Counted from the stretch's first letter, positions 1 to 10,061 are shown. The stretch is 15,916 bases of DNA from an uncultured Chromatiaceae bacterium (GCA_946482615.1 CAMLSF010000091.1:1-15916), one strand, 5' to 3'. Made by a program: numbers and translations. The notes: generated from the letters alone by a model not told the origin.

Positions 1-1
1 G

Positions 2-988
2 TTTTTGATTGCTGCACTTTTTAGCCAGCAGGTGTTGGCAGTCAATGAAGTAAAGCTACACAAAGATATTGAGTGGGTGAAGGTGAAAGGTTTTTCGCTG
101 ACCACAGACATCTACAGTCCGAAAAAAGCAACTAAGCCTTTGCCTGTGCTGGTAATTTTTCATGGTGGCGGCTGGCTGGTGAATAACAAATCCATAATGA
201 ATGATATGGCCTTGTATATGGCGACTAACGCCGATTTGGTGGTGGTGAATATGAACTACCGGCTGCTTGGTGATAATAACAACAGCACCACAGCCAACGA
301 GATAGTCGAAGATGCTTTGGGAGCTGTGCTTTGGGTCAAAGACCATATTCAACACTACGGCGGCGACCCGGCTAAAATTGCGGTGACGGGCGATAGTGCC
401 GGTGGTCATTTAGCCTCTATGGTGATGCTGGCAGGCCGCTCTTTGGATTCCAAAGGCTTTACGCCACAAAGCCAGAAGTTCACCCCAAGCTATCTGCCAA
501 AAGGTAAAACCGCAGAACAAGTGGCAGCAGTGGATGGCGCCAGAGTGCAGGCGGTGATTTTAAGTTATACCGCCTTTGATTTACTGCAAAGCGCCAAAGG
601 TGGTTTTGAGACAGCACAAAACCCATTCTGGAAATGGGGCAACGCCAGTCCACGTGGCTTGTTTGGCGCAGGTATTAGTGTTGAGAGCCATCAGCAGTAT
701 TACAAAGCTGTGTCGCCCTTGTATTTATTACCGGAAGCTGGTTACAAACTGCCGCCTCAGTTTGTGTTGGTCGGCAGTGAAGATGGCCTGACCACGCCTG
801 AAGTTGCAAGCCATTATGTCAGTTTGCTGAAAGCCGCCGGACAACAGGTGGAGTTTAAAATTTATGAAGGCAAAGGCCACGGTTTTCTCGACAGCGGCTG
901 TAACGACTATACCAAAGGCTGTTTTAAGGATTTAGCCACCCCTACTTTGGATGACATGATTAAGTTTCTTGCTGCTGTTTTTCACTAA
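2..988 (+). CDS. Secreted alpha/beta hydrolase (esterase/lipase-like), 5' end cut off by window
   Basis: This is a serine hydrolase of the alpha/beta-hydrolase fold, hormone-sensitive-lipase/BD-FAE-like group, probably acting on carboxylic esters; the substrate is unknown. Residues are counted from a TTG at base 5. An oxyanion-hole HGGG lies at 53-56 and the nucleophile elbow GDSAGG at 129-134 (Ser131). The likely triad partners are Asp260 (GSEDG) and His292 (GKGHGF). The first residues look like the end of a signal peptide (LFSQQVLA, then a polar stretch), so the true start is probably upstream of the window and the product exported. Cys299 and Cys306 near the C-terminus could form a disulfide, which fits a periplasmic site. 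The gene converges with the thioredoxin-like gene across a shared hairpin. The family is clear; the exact substrate is not. Confidence 0.88.
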   Translation, partial: FLIAALFSQQVLAVNEVKLHKDIEWVKVKGFSLTTDIYSPKKATKPLPVLVIFHGGGWLVNNKSIMNDMALYMATNADLVVVNMNYRLLGDNNNSTTANEIVEDALGAVLWVKDHIQHYGGDPAKIAVTGDSAGGHLASMVMLAGRSLDSKGFTPQSQKFTPSYLPKGKTAEQVAAVDGARVQAVILSYTAFDLLQSAKGGFETAQNPFWKWGNASPRGLFGAGISVESHQQYYKAVSPLYLLPEAGYKLPPQFVLVGSEDGLTTPEVASHYVSLLKAAGQQVEFKIYEGKGHGFLDSGCNDYTKGCFKDLATPTLDDMIKFLAAVFH

Positions 989-1002
989 GTTCTGAACAGA
1001 AT

Positions 1003-1025
1003 AGTGGCACTGAAACAGTGCCACT
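1003..1025. terminator. Hairpin between convergent genes, likely bidirectional terminator
   Basis: A perfect 10-bp stem (AGTGGCACTG / CAGTGCCACT) with a 3-base AAA loop sits between the stop of the hydrolase and the stop of the convergent thioredoxin-like gene. Neither side has a long T-run, so termination efficiency is uncertain, but the position between two converging genes fits. Confidence 0.6.
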
Positions 1026-1042
1026 TCCTCAGCCGCAAAACC

Positions 1043-1960
1043 TTACAGCAGCTGCGTTGCCACTTGCTGCGGATTTGAAAAATCACTGATCTCAGCCAGC
1101 TTTTTGCCATCTTTGATTTTCAGCAGCACAGGAATACTGCGCACATTAAAGTGTTGAAATAACACACCATAGCTGTCGATCTGAAAAGGTATTTTCATCT
1201 GATACAAAGCGTTGAATTCAGCCAACGCTTTCTCGTCTGTCCATAAATGGTTCACTACCCCTTTCCAGTTTTTTTGTGGCAATAAAGCCGCCAGTTGGTT
1301 TAAGCCTGCCTGAGCATCCTTACATTGTTTTGCCATTTCAGGTCTGGATTCCGCCAGATACCAATCGCACCAGGTGGCGGTGAAAAACACCAGTTGCTCA
1401 CCAGTCTGATAACTGGCTAACAGCTTTTGTTGCTCCGCTGCAGTCAGATCCGATGTGGCAGTTTCTGCCGGCAATTGCTGACCTTGTGCCAGACGGCTGA
1501 TAAAACCATCCAATACTGAGTCTGATTCATGCGTGGTATACAGCTTTTCACCTTTGGGGTTTAACAGCACCGAATAAGGTGTGCCGACTAAACCCAAAGC
1601 TAAAGCCAACTGGCCTTGCTGATCCAGATAAATAGGCATACTGAGTTTAAAGCGCTGCTGTACCTTGCTGATTTCCTGACGTTTTTCGTTGATATTGATA
1701 TTTACCGCCACAAAATTCACTTTATCGCCATAGTCCTGATATAGCTTTTCAAAATGCGGCATTTGCTCCATACAAGGCTGACACCAACTGGCCCACAATT
1801 TGACATAAGTGGGTTTAGTCTGGTCAAGACTGGCGAAAGTAAAAGGCTGAAGGGTTGGAAATTGCTGCAACTGCACTGTTTTATAGTCAGGCAAGCGGGC
1901 CTGCACTGAAAACGCCAGACCAGCCACCAGAGGCAATACAAACAGGATGAAACTACGCAT
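1043..1960 (-). CDS. Secreted thioredoxin-like protein with two thioredoxin-fold domains (TlpA/ResA-like)
   Basis: This is probably a periplasmic thiol-disulfide protein of 305 residues. The ATG at 1960 is chosen because AAGGAG lies about 7 bases upstream and the protein then opens with a signal peptide (MRSFILFVLPLVAGLAFSVQA). An in-frame start at 2050 would put 30 unlikely residues before it. The first domain carries WCQPC (Cys60, Cys63) and a cis-proline motif GTPY (Pro128), typical of TlpA-like reductases. The second half looks like another thioredoxin fold with TATWCDWY (Cys198) and SIPV (Pro277). There the usual CxxC is replaced by one Cys plus a distant Cys213. The first domain is convincing as a redox module; whether the second is catalytic or structural is open. 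It is divergent from the DUF1080 operon, so the two promoters share about 260 bases. Confidence 0.85.
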   Translation of the reverse strand: MRSFILFVLPLVAGLAFSVQARLPDYKTVQLQQFPTLQPFTFASLDQTKPTYVKLWASWCQPCMEQMPHFEKLYQDYGDKVNFVAVNININEKRQEISKVQQRFKLSMPIYLDQQGQLALALGLVGTPYSVLLNPKGEKLYTTHESDSVLDGFISRLAQGQQLPAETATSDLTAAEQQKLLASYQTGEQLVFFTATWCDWYLAESRPEMAKQCKDAQAGLNQLAALLPQKNWKGVVNHLWTDEKALAEFNALYQMKIPFQIDSYGVLFQHFNVRSIPVLLKIKDGKKLAEISDFSNPQQVATQLL

Positions 1961-2148
1961 CAGAACTCTCCTTGAAAAAACTATACTCAGTCTGACAGTT
2001 GCAGCAGCTTTTGCCTTGTATATTTGCGACAGATTGTGAAGCTTGCACACCAGAATCTCAATTCAGCGCAGACAACAACAGTTGCACCTCAAAAAGTAAA
2101 AACAGATCTTGCTTTCTATCGGCATTAGTTGTTTTTATAGAGCAGCAA

Positions 2149-2162
2149 TGAAACCGATTACA
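2149..2162. promoter_or_regulatory. Candidate LacI-family operator upstream of the DUF1080/GMC operon
   Basis: TGAAACCGATTACA is an imperfect palindrome centred on CG (10 of 14 positions symmetric). It resembles operators of LacI/GalR-family sugar repressors. It lies about 60 bases before the proposed start of the first operon gene and just downstream of a weak promoter-like stretch (TTGCTT at 2109-2114, TTTTAT at 2133-2138). A repressor there would block transcription, which fits a sugar-derivative operon. No regulator gene is in the window, so this is inference from motif and place. Confidence 0.35.
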
Positions 2163-2222
2163 CTACACTAAAACCATAAAACGGTGCCAACAGAGCATTG
2201 GACAGACAACAGGGGTGACAAA

Positions 2223-2930
2223 TTGATTTTATCGATAAAAAATAAAACCTTAGCAGCGATTACTCTGCTTTCGGTGATGAGCTTACCAGTCTTTGCAGAC
2301 GACAACCAACTGACAGCGCAGGAAAAAGCAGACGGCTGGCAATTGCTGTTTAACGGCAAAGATATGTCGCAGTGGCGTACTTTTAAACAGCCAACAGTAC
2401 AGGAGAAATGGCAAATAGAAGATGGCGCTATCACCCTGACTGCTGGCGGTGGTGGTGACTTAATCAGTAAAAAGAGTTACAAAAACTTTGAGCTGACACT
2501 CGACTGGAAAATTGCAGAAGCCGGCAACAGCGGCATTCTGATCCTTGCGGATGAAAAAGGTAAATACATTTACTCTCACGCGCCGGAAATTCAAATTCTG
2601 GATAACGAGCGTCACCCGGACAACAAGCTCGCGACTCATCTCTCCGGGTCCTTATACGACATGATTGCCTCCCCTGTCGCTTCTCACAAAAAAGCCGGGC
2701 AGTGGAATAGCACTAAAATTCGCCTGGAAAACTCCGCTTTAACTGTTTGGCAAAATGACGTGCAAACAGCAAAAGTGATGATCGGCAGTGACGAATGGAA
2801 CAGCTTAATTGCAAAAAGTAAGTTTGCCAGTTGGCCAGATTTTGCGGCCGCCAAAGAAGGTCATCTGGGTTTACAGGATCATGGCGATAAAGTCTGGTTT
2901 AAAAATATCAAAATAAAAGAGCTGAACTGA
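2223..2930 (+). CDS. DUF1080 protein, probable secreted 3-keto-glycoside hydrolase/lyase
   Basis: This is a member of the DUF1080 (3-keto-disaccharide hydrolase) family, whose characterised members cleave glycosides already oxidised at C3 of the sugar. The fold is a concanavalin-like beta-jellyroll. Visible family features are GWQLLFNGKDMSQW near the mature N-terminus, then GNSGIL, PEIQILDN, GSLYDM, and a C-terminal GHLGLQDHGDKVWFKNIKIK. TTG at 2223 is proposed as the start: AGGGG at 2211-2215 is 7 bases upstream, and translation then begins directly with a signal peptide ending near PVFA/DDN. A GTG at 2184 is in frame but adds 13 non-signal-like residues. The mature protein should be periplasmic. 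The stop overlaps the next ATG by one base (TGATG), so it is co-translated with the GMC flavoprotein. The family is clear; the substrate is inferred. Confidence 0.87.
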   Translation: MILSIKNKTLAAITLLSVMSLPVFADDNQLTAQEKADGWQLLFNGKDMSQWRTFKQPTVQEKWQIEDGAITLTAGGGGDLISKKSYKNFELTLDWKIAEAGNSGILILADEKGKYIYSHAPEIQILDNERHPDNKLATHLSGSLYDMIASPVASHKKAGQWNSTKIRLENSALTVWQNDVQTAKVMIGSDEWNSLIAKSKFASWPDFAAAKEGHLGLQDHGDKVWFKNIKIKELN

Positions 2931-4609
2931 TGAAAGATTTTGACTTTGAAGTGCTGGTGGTTGGGTCCGGCGCTGGTGGTTCCATGGCAGCTTATGAGCT
3001 GACGAAAGCAGGACATAAAGTACTGATGCTCGAAGCCGGGCGGGACTATGATCCAAAAACTGAAACCCCTATGTTTAAACGCAACGGCGAAGCCCCTTTG
3101 ATGGGCGCAGGTAACTCTGATAAAGACTTCGGTTTTTATGACGCCACTGTAGATGGTGGCTGGACTGTTCCGAACGAACCTTATACGGCCGCTGATGGCT
3201 CAGAGTTTTTATGGTGGCGCGCCCGTATGTTAGGTGGCCGCACCAATCACTGGGGCCGTTATTCATTGCGTTTTAGTGAACACGATTTTAAAGGCAAAAG
3301 CCGGGATGGTTTAGGTGCAGACTGGCCATTTGATTATGAAGATATAGCCCCCTGGTACGATAAAACCGAAGCTTTAGTGGGCGTTTGTGGCACCAATACA
3401 GGTCTGGATGATATGCCGCCTTCTTCGGATGGTATTTTACAACCTCCACCAAAGCCACGTATTACGGAGCTGTTAATAGCAGCAGCGGCCAAAAAACTGG
3501 GCATACCGGTAGCCCCTATGCACCGCGCCGTACTCACCCGGCCTTTGGATAACAGAGCGGCCTGTTTTTATGCCACTCCTTGTGGTCACGGCTGTTCTAT
3601 CGGCGCAGCTTTCCAAACCACTACTTCGCTTATTCCTATGGCTAAAGCCACAGGCAATTTGCAGGTGATCACGGACGCTATGGTGAAATCTGTTGATACA
3701 GACGAAAACGGCAAAGTGACAGGCGTCAGTTATGTCGATAAAAAGACGTCCACTGTGCACCAACTCAAAGCCAAAGTGGTGATCCTGGCCGCCAGCGCCT
3801 GCGAATCTGCCCGCTTATTGTTAAATTCAAAATCGGCGCGTTTTCCAAATGGGTTGGCCAACTCCAGTGGTCAGGTTGGTAAAAACCTGATGGACTCCAC
3901 TGGAGCCAATATAGGCGCTATGGTTCCTGCTTTACAAGGCCGGCCTATTTATAACGAAGATGGCCATACCGCTAATCATTTGTTTATTCCATGGTGGGGC
4001 CACAAGGCACAGGAGCGTAAGGAACTGGATTTCCCCCGTGGTTATCACTTTGAAATTGGCGGCCGTTTTAGTGAGCCAAATTCGGGTATTGCAGGCAATG
4101 TTCAGGGCTATGGCGCGGATTTAAAACGTCAGGTGAAACAGAATTACGGCGCTTATATTGGTTTTGCTTTGCGTGGTGAAATGCTGCCTAACGAACATTG
4201 TTATATGGATATAGATCCTGAAGTCAAAGACAAATGGGGTATTCCTGTGGCACGTTTTCACTGGAAATGGTCGGAGCATGAATTAAAGCAAGTGGAGCAT
4301 GGCCTGAAAACCGCCAAAGCTATTTTTGCGCAAATGGGCGCAGATGTGGGCGAGTTGCCGACTCCGGAGCAGGCTATTTTAAAAGGTGGTGAAATTATTC
4401 ACGAGGTGGGCACCACCCGGATGGGTGCATCACCAAAAGACTCAGTCACTAACCAATGGGGGCAAAGCTGGGACTGCCCTAACCTCTTTGTGATGGATGG
4501 CGGCGTCTTTGCCTCTAACCCGCATAAAAACTGTACTCTGACCATTATGACGCTGGCCATGCGTAATTCAAATTGGCTTTCAGCTCAATTAAAACAAGGA
4601 GCGATCTGA
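2930..4609 (+). CDS. GMC-family FAD oxidoreductase, probable glucoside 3-dehydrogenase catalytic subunit
   Basis: This 559-residue flavoprotein dehydrogenase probably oxidises a sugar hydroxyl and passes electrons to a partner subunit or cytochrome. The N-terminus carries the FAD dinucleotide motif (GSGAGG, 12-17) with Glu35 for ribose binding. The GMC C-terminal part has HEVGTTRMG (491-499) and NPHKNC (530-535), with His532 the likely catalytic base. Cys212, Cys218 and Cys222 have the C-x5-C-x3-C spacing that, as I recall, binds the [3Fe-4S] cluster of bacterial FAD glucose dehydrogenase; this suggests intramolecular electron transfer. It has no signal peptide, and the next gene encodes a Tat-signal small subunit, so piggy-back Tat export is likely. 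The pairing with DUF1080 points to C3 oxidation of glucosides rather than simple glucose oxidation. Substrate and acceptor are inferred. Confidence 0.9.
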   Translation: MKDFDFEVLVVGSGAGGSMAAYELTKAGHKVLMLEAGRDYDPKTETPMFKRNGEAPLMGAGNSDKDFGFYDATVDGGWTVPNEPYTAADGSEFLWWRARMLGGRTNHWGRYSLRFSEHDFKGKSRDGLGADWPFDYEDIAPWYDKTEALVGVCGTNTGLDDMPPSSDGILQPPPKPRITELLIAAAAKKLGIPVAPMHRAVLTRPLDNRAACFYATPCGHGCSIGAAFQTTTSLIPMAKATGNLQVITDAMVKSVDTDENGKVTGVSYVDKKTSTVHQLKAKVVILAASACESARLLLNSKSARFPNGLANSSGQVGKNLMDSTGANIGAMVPALQGRPIYNEDGHTANHLFIPWWGHKAQERKELDFPRGYHFEIGGRFSEPNSGIAGNVQGYGADLKRQVKQNYGAYIGFALRGEMLPNEHCYMDIDPEVKDKWGIPVARFHWKWSEHELKQVEHGLKTAKAIFAQMGADVGELPTPEQAILKGGEIIHEVGTTRMGASPKDSVTNQWGQSWDCPNLFVMDGGVFASNPHKNCTLTIMTLAMRNSNWLSAQLKQGAI

Positions 4610-5406
4610 TGGCCACACATCAAGACAATGAGATTCAGGTGCCGCAGCAGCCAGACTACAGATCCGGCATGACCAGACGGGATTCATTAAAACTGATGAT
4701 GGCACTAGCGGCCAGCACTTTATTGCCTTCAGTCTTAGCAGGCTGCGACAGTGCACCTGCACCTGACAAAGAGGCCGGAGCAAGCGCAGCAAAAGCCACC
4801 ACTGAACATTGGCCAGAGCTGAAATTAACTCCAATCACAGCGACTGGTTATGGCAAAGATCCAAACTTAATTCTGCCACCAGAATCGCCCTGGCCTTTGA
4901 CCTTAACTCAGGCGCAGCTGACTTTAGTGGCCGTGCTTTCAGATATTCTGGTGCCCCGTGAAGGCAGCGTACCCAGCGCTTCGGAAGTGCATGTGCCCGC
5001 TGTGGTGGATGAATGGGTCAGTGCGCCCTACGAGCGTCAACAACAAGACAGACTGACTATTTTGTCGGCTCTGGCCTGGATAGACGACGAAGCCCAGATG
5101 CGTTTTAGCAAAACCTTTGTATTGCTTAGTAAACCAGAGCAAAAAGCCATTATGGACGATATAGCTTTTGATACAGCCGAAACTCCGGCTCAGTTTAAAC
5201 GCATAGCCTCAGCCTTTGGCCGCTTCCGCAGTTTGGTATTGGCTGCCTTTTTCTGCACACCGGAAGGTACCAAAGACATAGGTTATGTGGGTAATGTACC
5301 TATAGGTGGTGACTACCCTGGCCCGACTAAAGAAGCTTATGCCCATCTGGATAAGATACTGGCGGACTTAGGTTTAACTGAATACGCTTATCCAATTCAG
5401 GCTTGA
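4609..5406 (+). CDS. Tat-lipoprotein small subunit, gluconate 2-dehydrogenase subunit 3 family
   Basis: This 265-residue protein is the small (gamma) partner of a GMC flavoprotein dehydrogenase; such subunits help fold and export the catalytic subunit. The N-terminus has a twin-arginine motif (TRRDSLK, Arg23-Arg24), a hydrophobic stretch and a lipobox LAGC (Cys46), so a Tat-exported lipoprotein is predicted. The rest is mostly helical with the family's acidic and proline-rich pattern. ATG at 4609 is chosen: AAGGAG at 4596-4601 lies 7 bases before it, and it overlaps the GMC stop by one base (TGATG). An upstream in-frame TTG at 4573 would lie inside the GMC gene. It is the last gene before a strong terminator. 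No cytochrome c subunit follows, so the electron acceptor must be encoded elsewhere or be a quinone. Confidence 0.87.
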   Translation: MATHQDNEIQVPQQPDYRSGMTRRDSLKLMMALAASTLLPSVLAGCDSAPAPDKEAGASAAKATTEHWPELKLTPITATGYGKDPNLILPPESPWPLTLTQAQLTLVAVLSDILVPREGSVPSASEVHVPAVVDEWVSAPYERQQQDRLTILSALAWIDDEAQMRFSKTFVLLSKPEQKAIMDDIAFDTAETPAQFKRIASAFGRFRSLVLAAFFCTPEGTKDIGYVGNVPIGGDYPGPTKEAYAHLDKILADLGLTEYAYPIQA

Positions 5407-5431
5407 ATAAGCTGATTGTTGCGGCATCAAA

Positions 5432-5459
5432 GGGGCGGAGATAAACCGCCCCGTTTTTT
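5432..5459 (+). terminator. Rho-independent terminator of the DUF1080-GMC-small subunit operon
   Basis: A perfect GC-rich 7-bp stem (GGGGCGG / CCGCCCC) with a 7-base loop is followed directly by G and six T residues. It lies 26 bases after the stop of the small-subunit gene. The convergent DUF1801 gene ends inside the T-tract, so the hairpin may also help end the opposite transcript. Confidence 0.88.
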
Positions 5460-5847
5460 ACTTTAACCTTTCCAGCTGGCCTTTCCTGCGCACTAAATTT
5501 TTGTAATCCCACTGAATATCGCGGGCTTTTGTCAGCCAGCGTTGCAGATCATCCGTATTGATTTGACTGCTGTGGTTGTAACGTTTTTCAGCAGCTTTAA
5601 AACTGCCTTCAATCTTTAATTCTGCTTCATCAAAAGACTGACCACTCCAGAACAACAACCGAATACCACCTTTGAGTTTGCTATAACCCACAACAGGGTT
5701 GCCATCGAGAAACCATACCGGATGTGCATGCCAGATTTTATTTTCAGCCTCAGGCAAAACCGCATCAATCTGTTGTGCCAGCAGCTGGCAAATCAGTTGT
5801 TCTTCGCCGGCCTGAGCCTGATTGTAAAGACCAGTATCCGTATGCAT
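5458..5847 (-). CDS. DUF1801 domain protein (YdhG/YjbR-like fold)
   Basis: A 129-residue cytosolic protein of the DUF1801 family, of unknown biochemical role. Recognisable features are IWHAHPVWFLDGNPVVGY in the middle, the FWSGQSF segment, and a C-terminal stretch ending in IQWDYKNL, which is typical of the family. No signal peptide or membrane segment is seen. The ATG at 5847 follows an AGGGA-like site, and its start lies 10 bases after the stop of the beta-lactamase gene, so the two are likely co-transcribed. I see nothing that links it functionally to beta-lactam hydrolysis. Confidence 0.82.
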   Translation of the reverse strand: MHTDTGLYNQAQAGEEQLICQLLAQQIDAVLPEAENKIWHAHPVWFLDGNPVVGYSKLKGGIRLLFWSGQSFDEAELKIEGSFKAAEKRYNHSSQINTDDLQRWLTKARDIQWDYKNLVRRKGQLERLK

Positions 5848-5857
5848 AGTCCCTGCC

Positions 5858-6667
5858 TTAGGGTGTTTCAGCTAACACCGGCAAAGCCTGCATAGACTGC
5901 AGGACGTCGCGCACTATAGCTTCTCTTTTGTATAAATCCTTCATCCGATCTGGTGTATCTATATTCAGCGCAAAAAATACCGGACCTGATGGCCATTCAA
6001 CATAACCCACCCACCAGCCAAAACGCCCTTCCCAGCCGGTTTTAGCTCTTAAGATCCACTCCTTGCCTGCTTCGTTGATCATCATATCTTTGACCAGCAA
6101 CTGATGCTCTTTAGCAAAAGGCAGCTGATTCAGGTAAAGCTTTTTCATAAACTCCAGTTGCTCATAAGCCGAAATAGCCAGTTTGCCATCGACCCAATAA
6201 GCTCCTTTGTCTGTCGACGGATCGGCATTGCCATACCCCATTTTTTGCAGATAGTGTGCGGCTCGTTTTTCACCAATTTGTTTGGCAAATATCTCGTACA
6301 CCCAAATAGCCGAGGTTCGCATTGCAGAGCGTAAGTTCTGATCCTGATTATGGCCTGCAAAACTGCGCTCGACCCCATCCCAGCGAAACAGCTGAAATTC
6401 ATCCTTTAAAACGCCGGCATCCAGTGCCATCAGGCTATGGGGGATTTTAAAAGTCGAAGCCGGAGACATGCGCTGTGCCGCTCGTTGTGGGTTAAACACC
6501 AGCAATGTTGCAGGTTTCACCCGCTCGTCCGAAATGACCAGTGTGCCTTTGGCATTAAACCTGGTAAAAGTCGCTTGCCAGTTGGCTTGCTCTATGGGCT
6601 CTGCAGCACGACAAAGTTGGGCGCACGCCATTAAAACAACAGTAGAAATAATTTTTAAAACAGACAC
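5858..6667 (-). CDS. bla: Class D (OXA-type) beta-lactamase
   Basis: This is a 269-residue periplasmic serine beta-lactamase, which opens beta-lactam rings through an acyl-enzyme. All class D landmarks are in order: STFK at 71-74 (nucleophile Ser71, Lys74 expected to be carboxylated), SAI at 119-121 (the second motif, often SxV, here with Ile), YGN at 145-147, Trp158 on the omega loop and KTG at 209-211. A signal peptide (MSVLKIISTVVLMACAQLCRA) precedes the mature protein. The start is GTG at 6667 with AAGGA about 7 bases upstream. Length is normal for OXA enzymes. No insertion sequence, integron site or resistance-gene cluster is nearby, and the base use looks like the neighbours', so it is probably an intrinsic species gene. 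Spectrum cannot be told from sequence. Confidence 0.95.
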   Translation of the reverse strand: MSVLKIISTVVLMACAQLCRAAEPIEQANWQATFTRFNAKGTLVISDERVKPATLLVFNPQRAAQRMSPASTFKIPHSLMALDAGVLKDEFQLFRWDGVERSFAGHNQDQNLRSAMRTSAIWVYEIFAKQIGEKRAAHYLQKMGYGNADPSTDKGAYWVDGKLAISAYEQLEFMKKLYLNQLPFAKEHQLLVKDMMINEAGKEWILRAKTGWEGRFGWWVGYVEWPSGPVFFALNIDTPDRMKDLYKREAIVRDVLQSMQALPVLAETP

Positions 6668-6703
6668 TTAAATTCCTTAGCTGAATCATTATTGAATAAA
6701 AAG

Positions 6704-7246
6704 TTAAACCCGCAGCGAGCCACGAAACCCTCTGACGGCATAATAAGACTGGGCGCCGTTGTGGTAGATGAAAACACGGCCATACCTATAGTCACCAAAG
6801 ATGGCGCCATCCAGAGCACGGATATCCTTTGGTGTTGCCAGCCAGCTGGAGGTTTTGCAATCAAAAGGGCCAAATTGCTGCAGATAACGGTAGTCATCTT
6901 CATTGAGTAACTGAATGCCCATGGCCGCAGCCATCTCCAGTGCACTGCTGGCAGGTTTATGTTCTTTTCGCTCATCCAGTGCTTGCCGGTCGTAACACAA
7001 ACTACGACGGCCTTTTGGGCTTTCGGCTGAGCAATCAAAAAAGATCAATTCGCCACTTTGCTCGTCAAGCCCTACTACATCGGGTTCTCCTCCTGTGGCT
7101 TCCATCTCAGCAAGAACTTTGAGTTTAGCCGGATGCCCCTCAAGTCGTGTCTGAACCTGAGCCCATTCGATGGTTGCATGGCGGTTTTTGTGTTTGTCAA
7201 AACGTGTTTTTAATAGCTGGATCAGCTTTGCGTATTCGGCGTCCAT
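6704..7246 (-). CDS. DUF4256 domain protein
   Basis: A cytosolic protein of about 180 residues covering the DUF4256 family nearly end to end. Hallmarks are RFDKHKNRH near the N-terminus, EATGGEPDVVGLD, the conserved DCSAESPKGRRSLCYD block, KTSSWLATP and the C-terminal YHNGAQSYYAVRGFRG. The biochemical function is unknown; the many conserved Asp/Glu/Arg residues suggest a ligand or enzyme site, but I do not assign one. ATG at 7246 is chosen because AAGAG precedes it at fair spacing and the family start (short helix, then RF..N.H) fits. ATG at 7276 is in frame but lacks a ribosome-binding site. It lies 36 bases upstream of the beta-lactamase start and probably leads that operon. Confidence 0.85.
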   Translation of the reverse strand: MDAEYAKLIQLLKTRFDKHKNRHATIEWAQVQTRLEGHPAKLKVLAEMEATGGEPDVVGLDEQSGELIFFDCSAESPKGRRSLCYDRQALDERKEHKPASSALEMAAAMGIQLLNEDDYRYLQQFGPFDCKTSSWLATPKDIRALDGAIFGDYRYGRVFIYHNGAQSYYAVRGFRGSLRV

Positions 7247-7311
7247 AAGCTTGCTCTTGCTGCAAAAAACAGCCATAGCAACGGAGTTTAATGCCGTGCT
7301 TTTGCTGTTAG

Positions 7312-7340
7312 CCTCTATGTTGCTTTCACGCTAACGTCAA
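7312..7340 (-). promoter_or_regulatory. Possible sigma-70 promoter for the DUF4256-bla-DUF1801 operon
   Basis: On the minus strand TTGACG is followed after 17 bases by TAGAGG. The -35 box is good and the -10 box poor. It lies about 66 bases before the DUF4256 start, which is the right side and distance. Confidence 0.3.
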
Positions 7341-7389
7341 AGCCACCTGGCTTCAACCATTTTCTCTAAAAACAATCCGGCCAAAAGGT

Positions 7390-7421
7390 AAAAAGGCAAC
7401 TGCTAAAAAGCAGCTGCCTTT
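7390..7421 (-). terminator. Rho-independent terminator of katG
   Basis: A 13-bp near-perfect stem (AAAGGCAGCTGCT / AGCAGTTGCCTTT on the minus strand, one G-T wobble) with a TTTT loop runs into further T residues. It begins 27 bases after the katG stop. Confidence 0.85.
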
Positions 7422-7448
7422 GTGTTATTCAGTCCCTAGCTACCGGCT

Positions 7449-10061
<2,613 letters not shown>

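Noticed and set aside
1961..2050. Longer N-terminus for the thioredoxin-like gene starting at 2050
   Set aside because: The extra residues precede an intact signal peptide that has its own strong AAGGAG site.
5858..6667. Recently acquired mobile resistance gene
   Set aside because: No insertion sequence, integron attachment site, direct repeats or shift in base use is seen around it.
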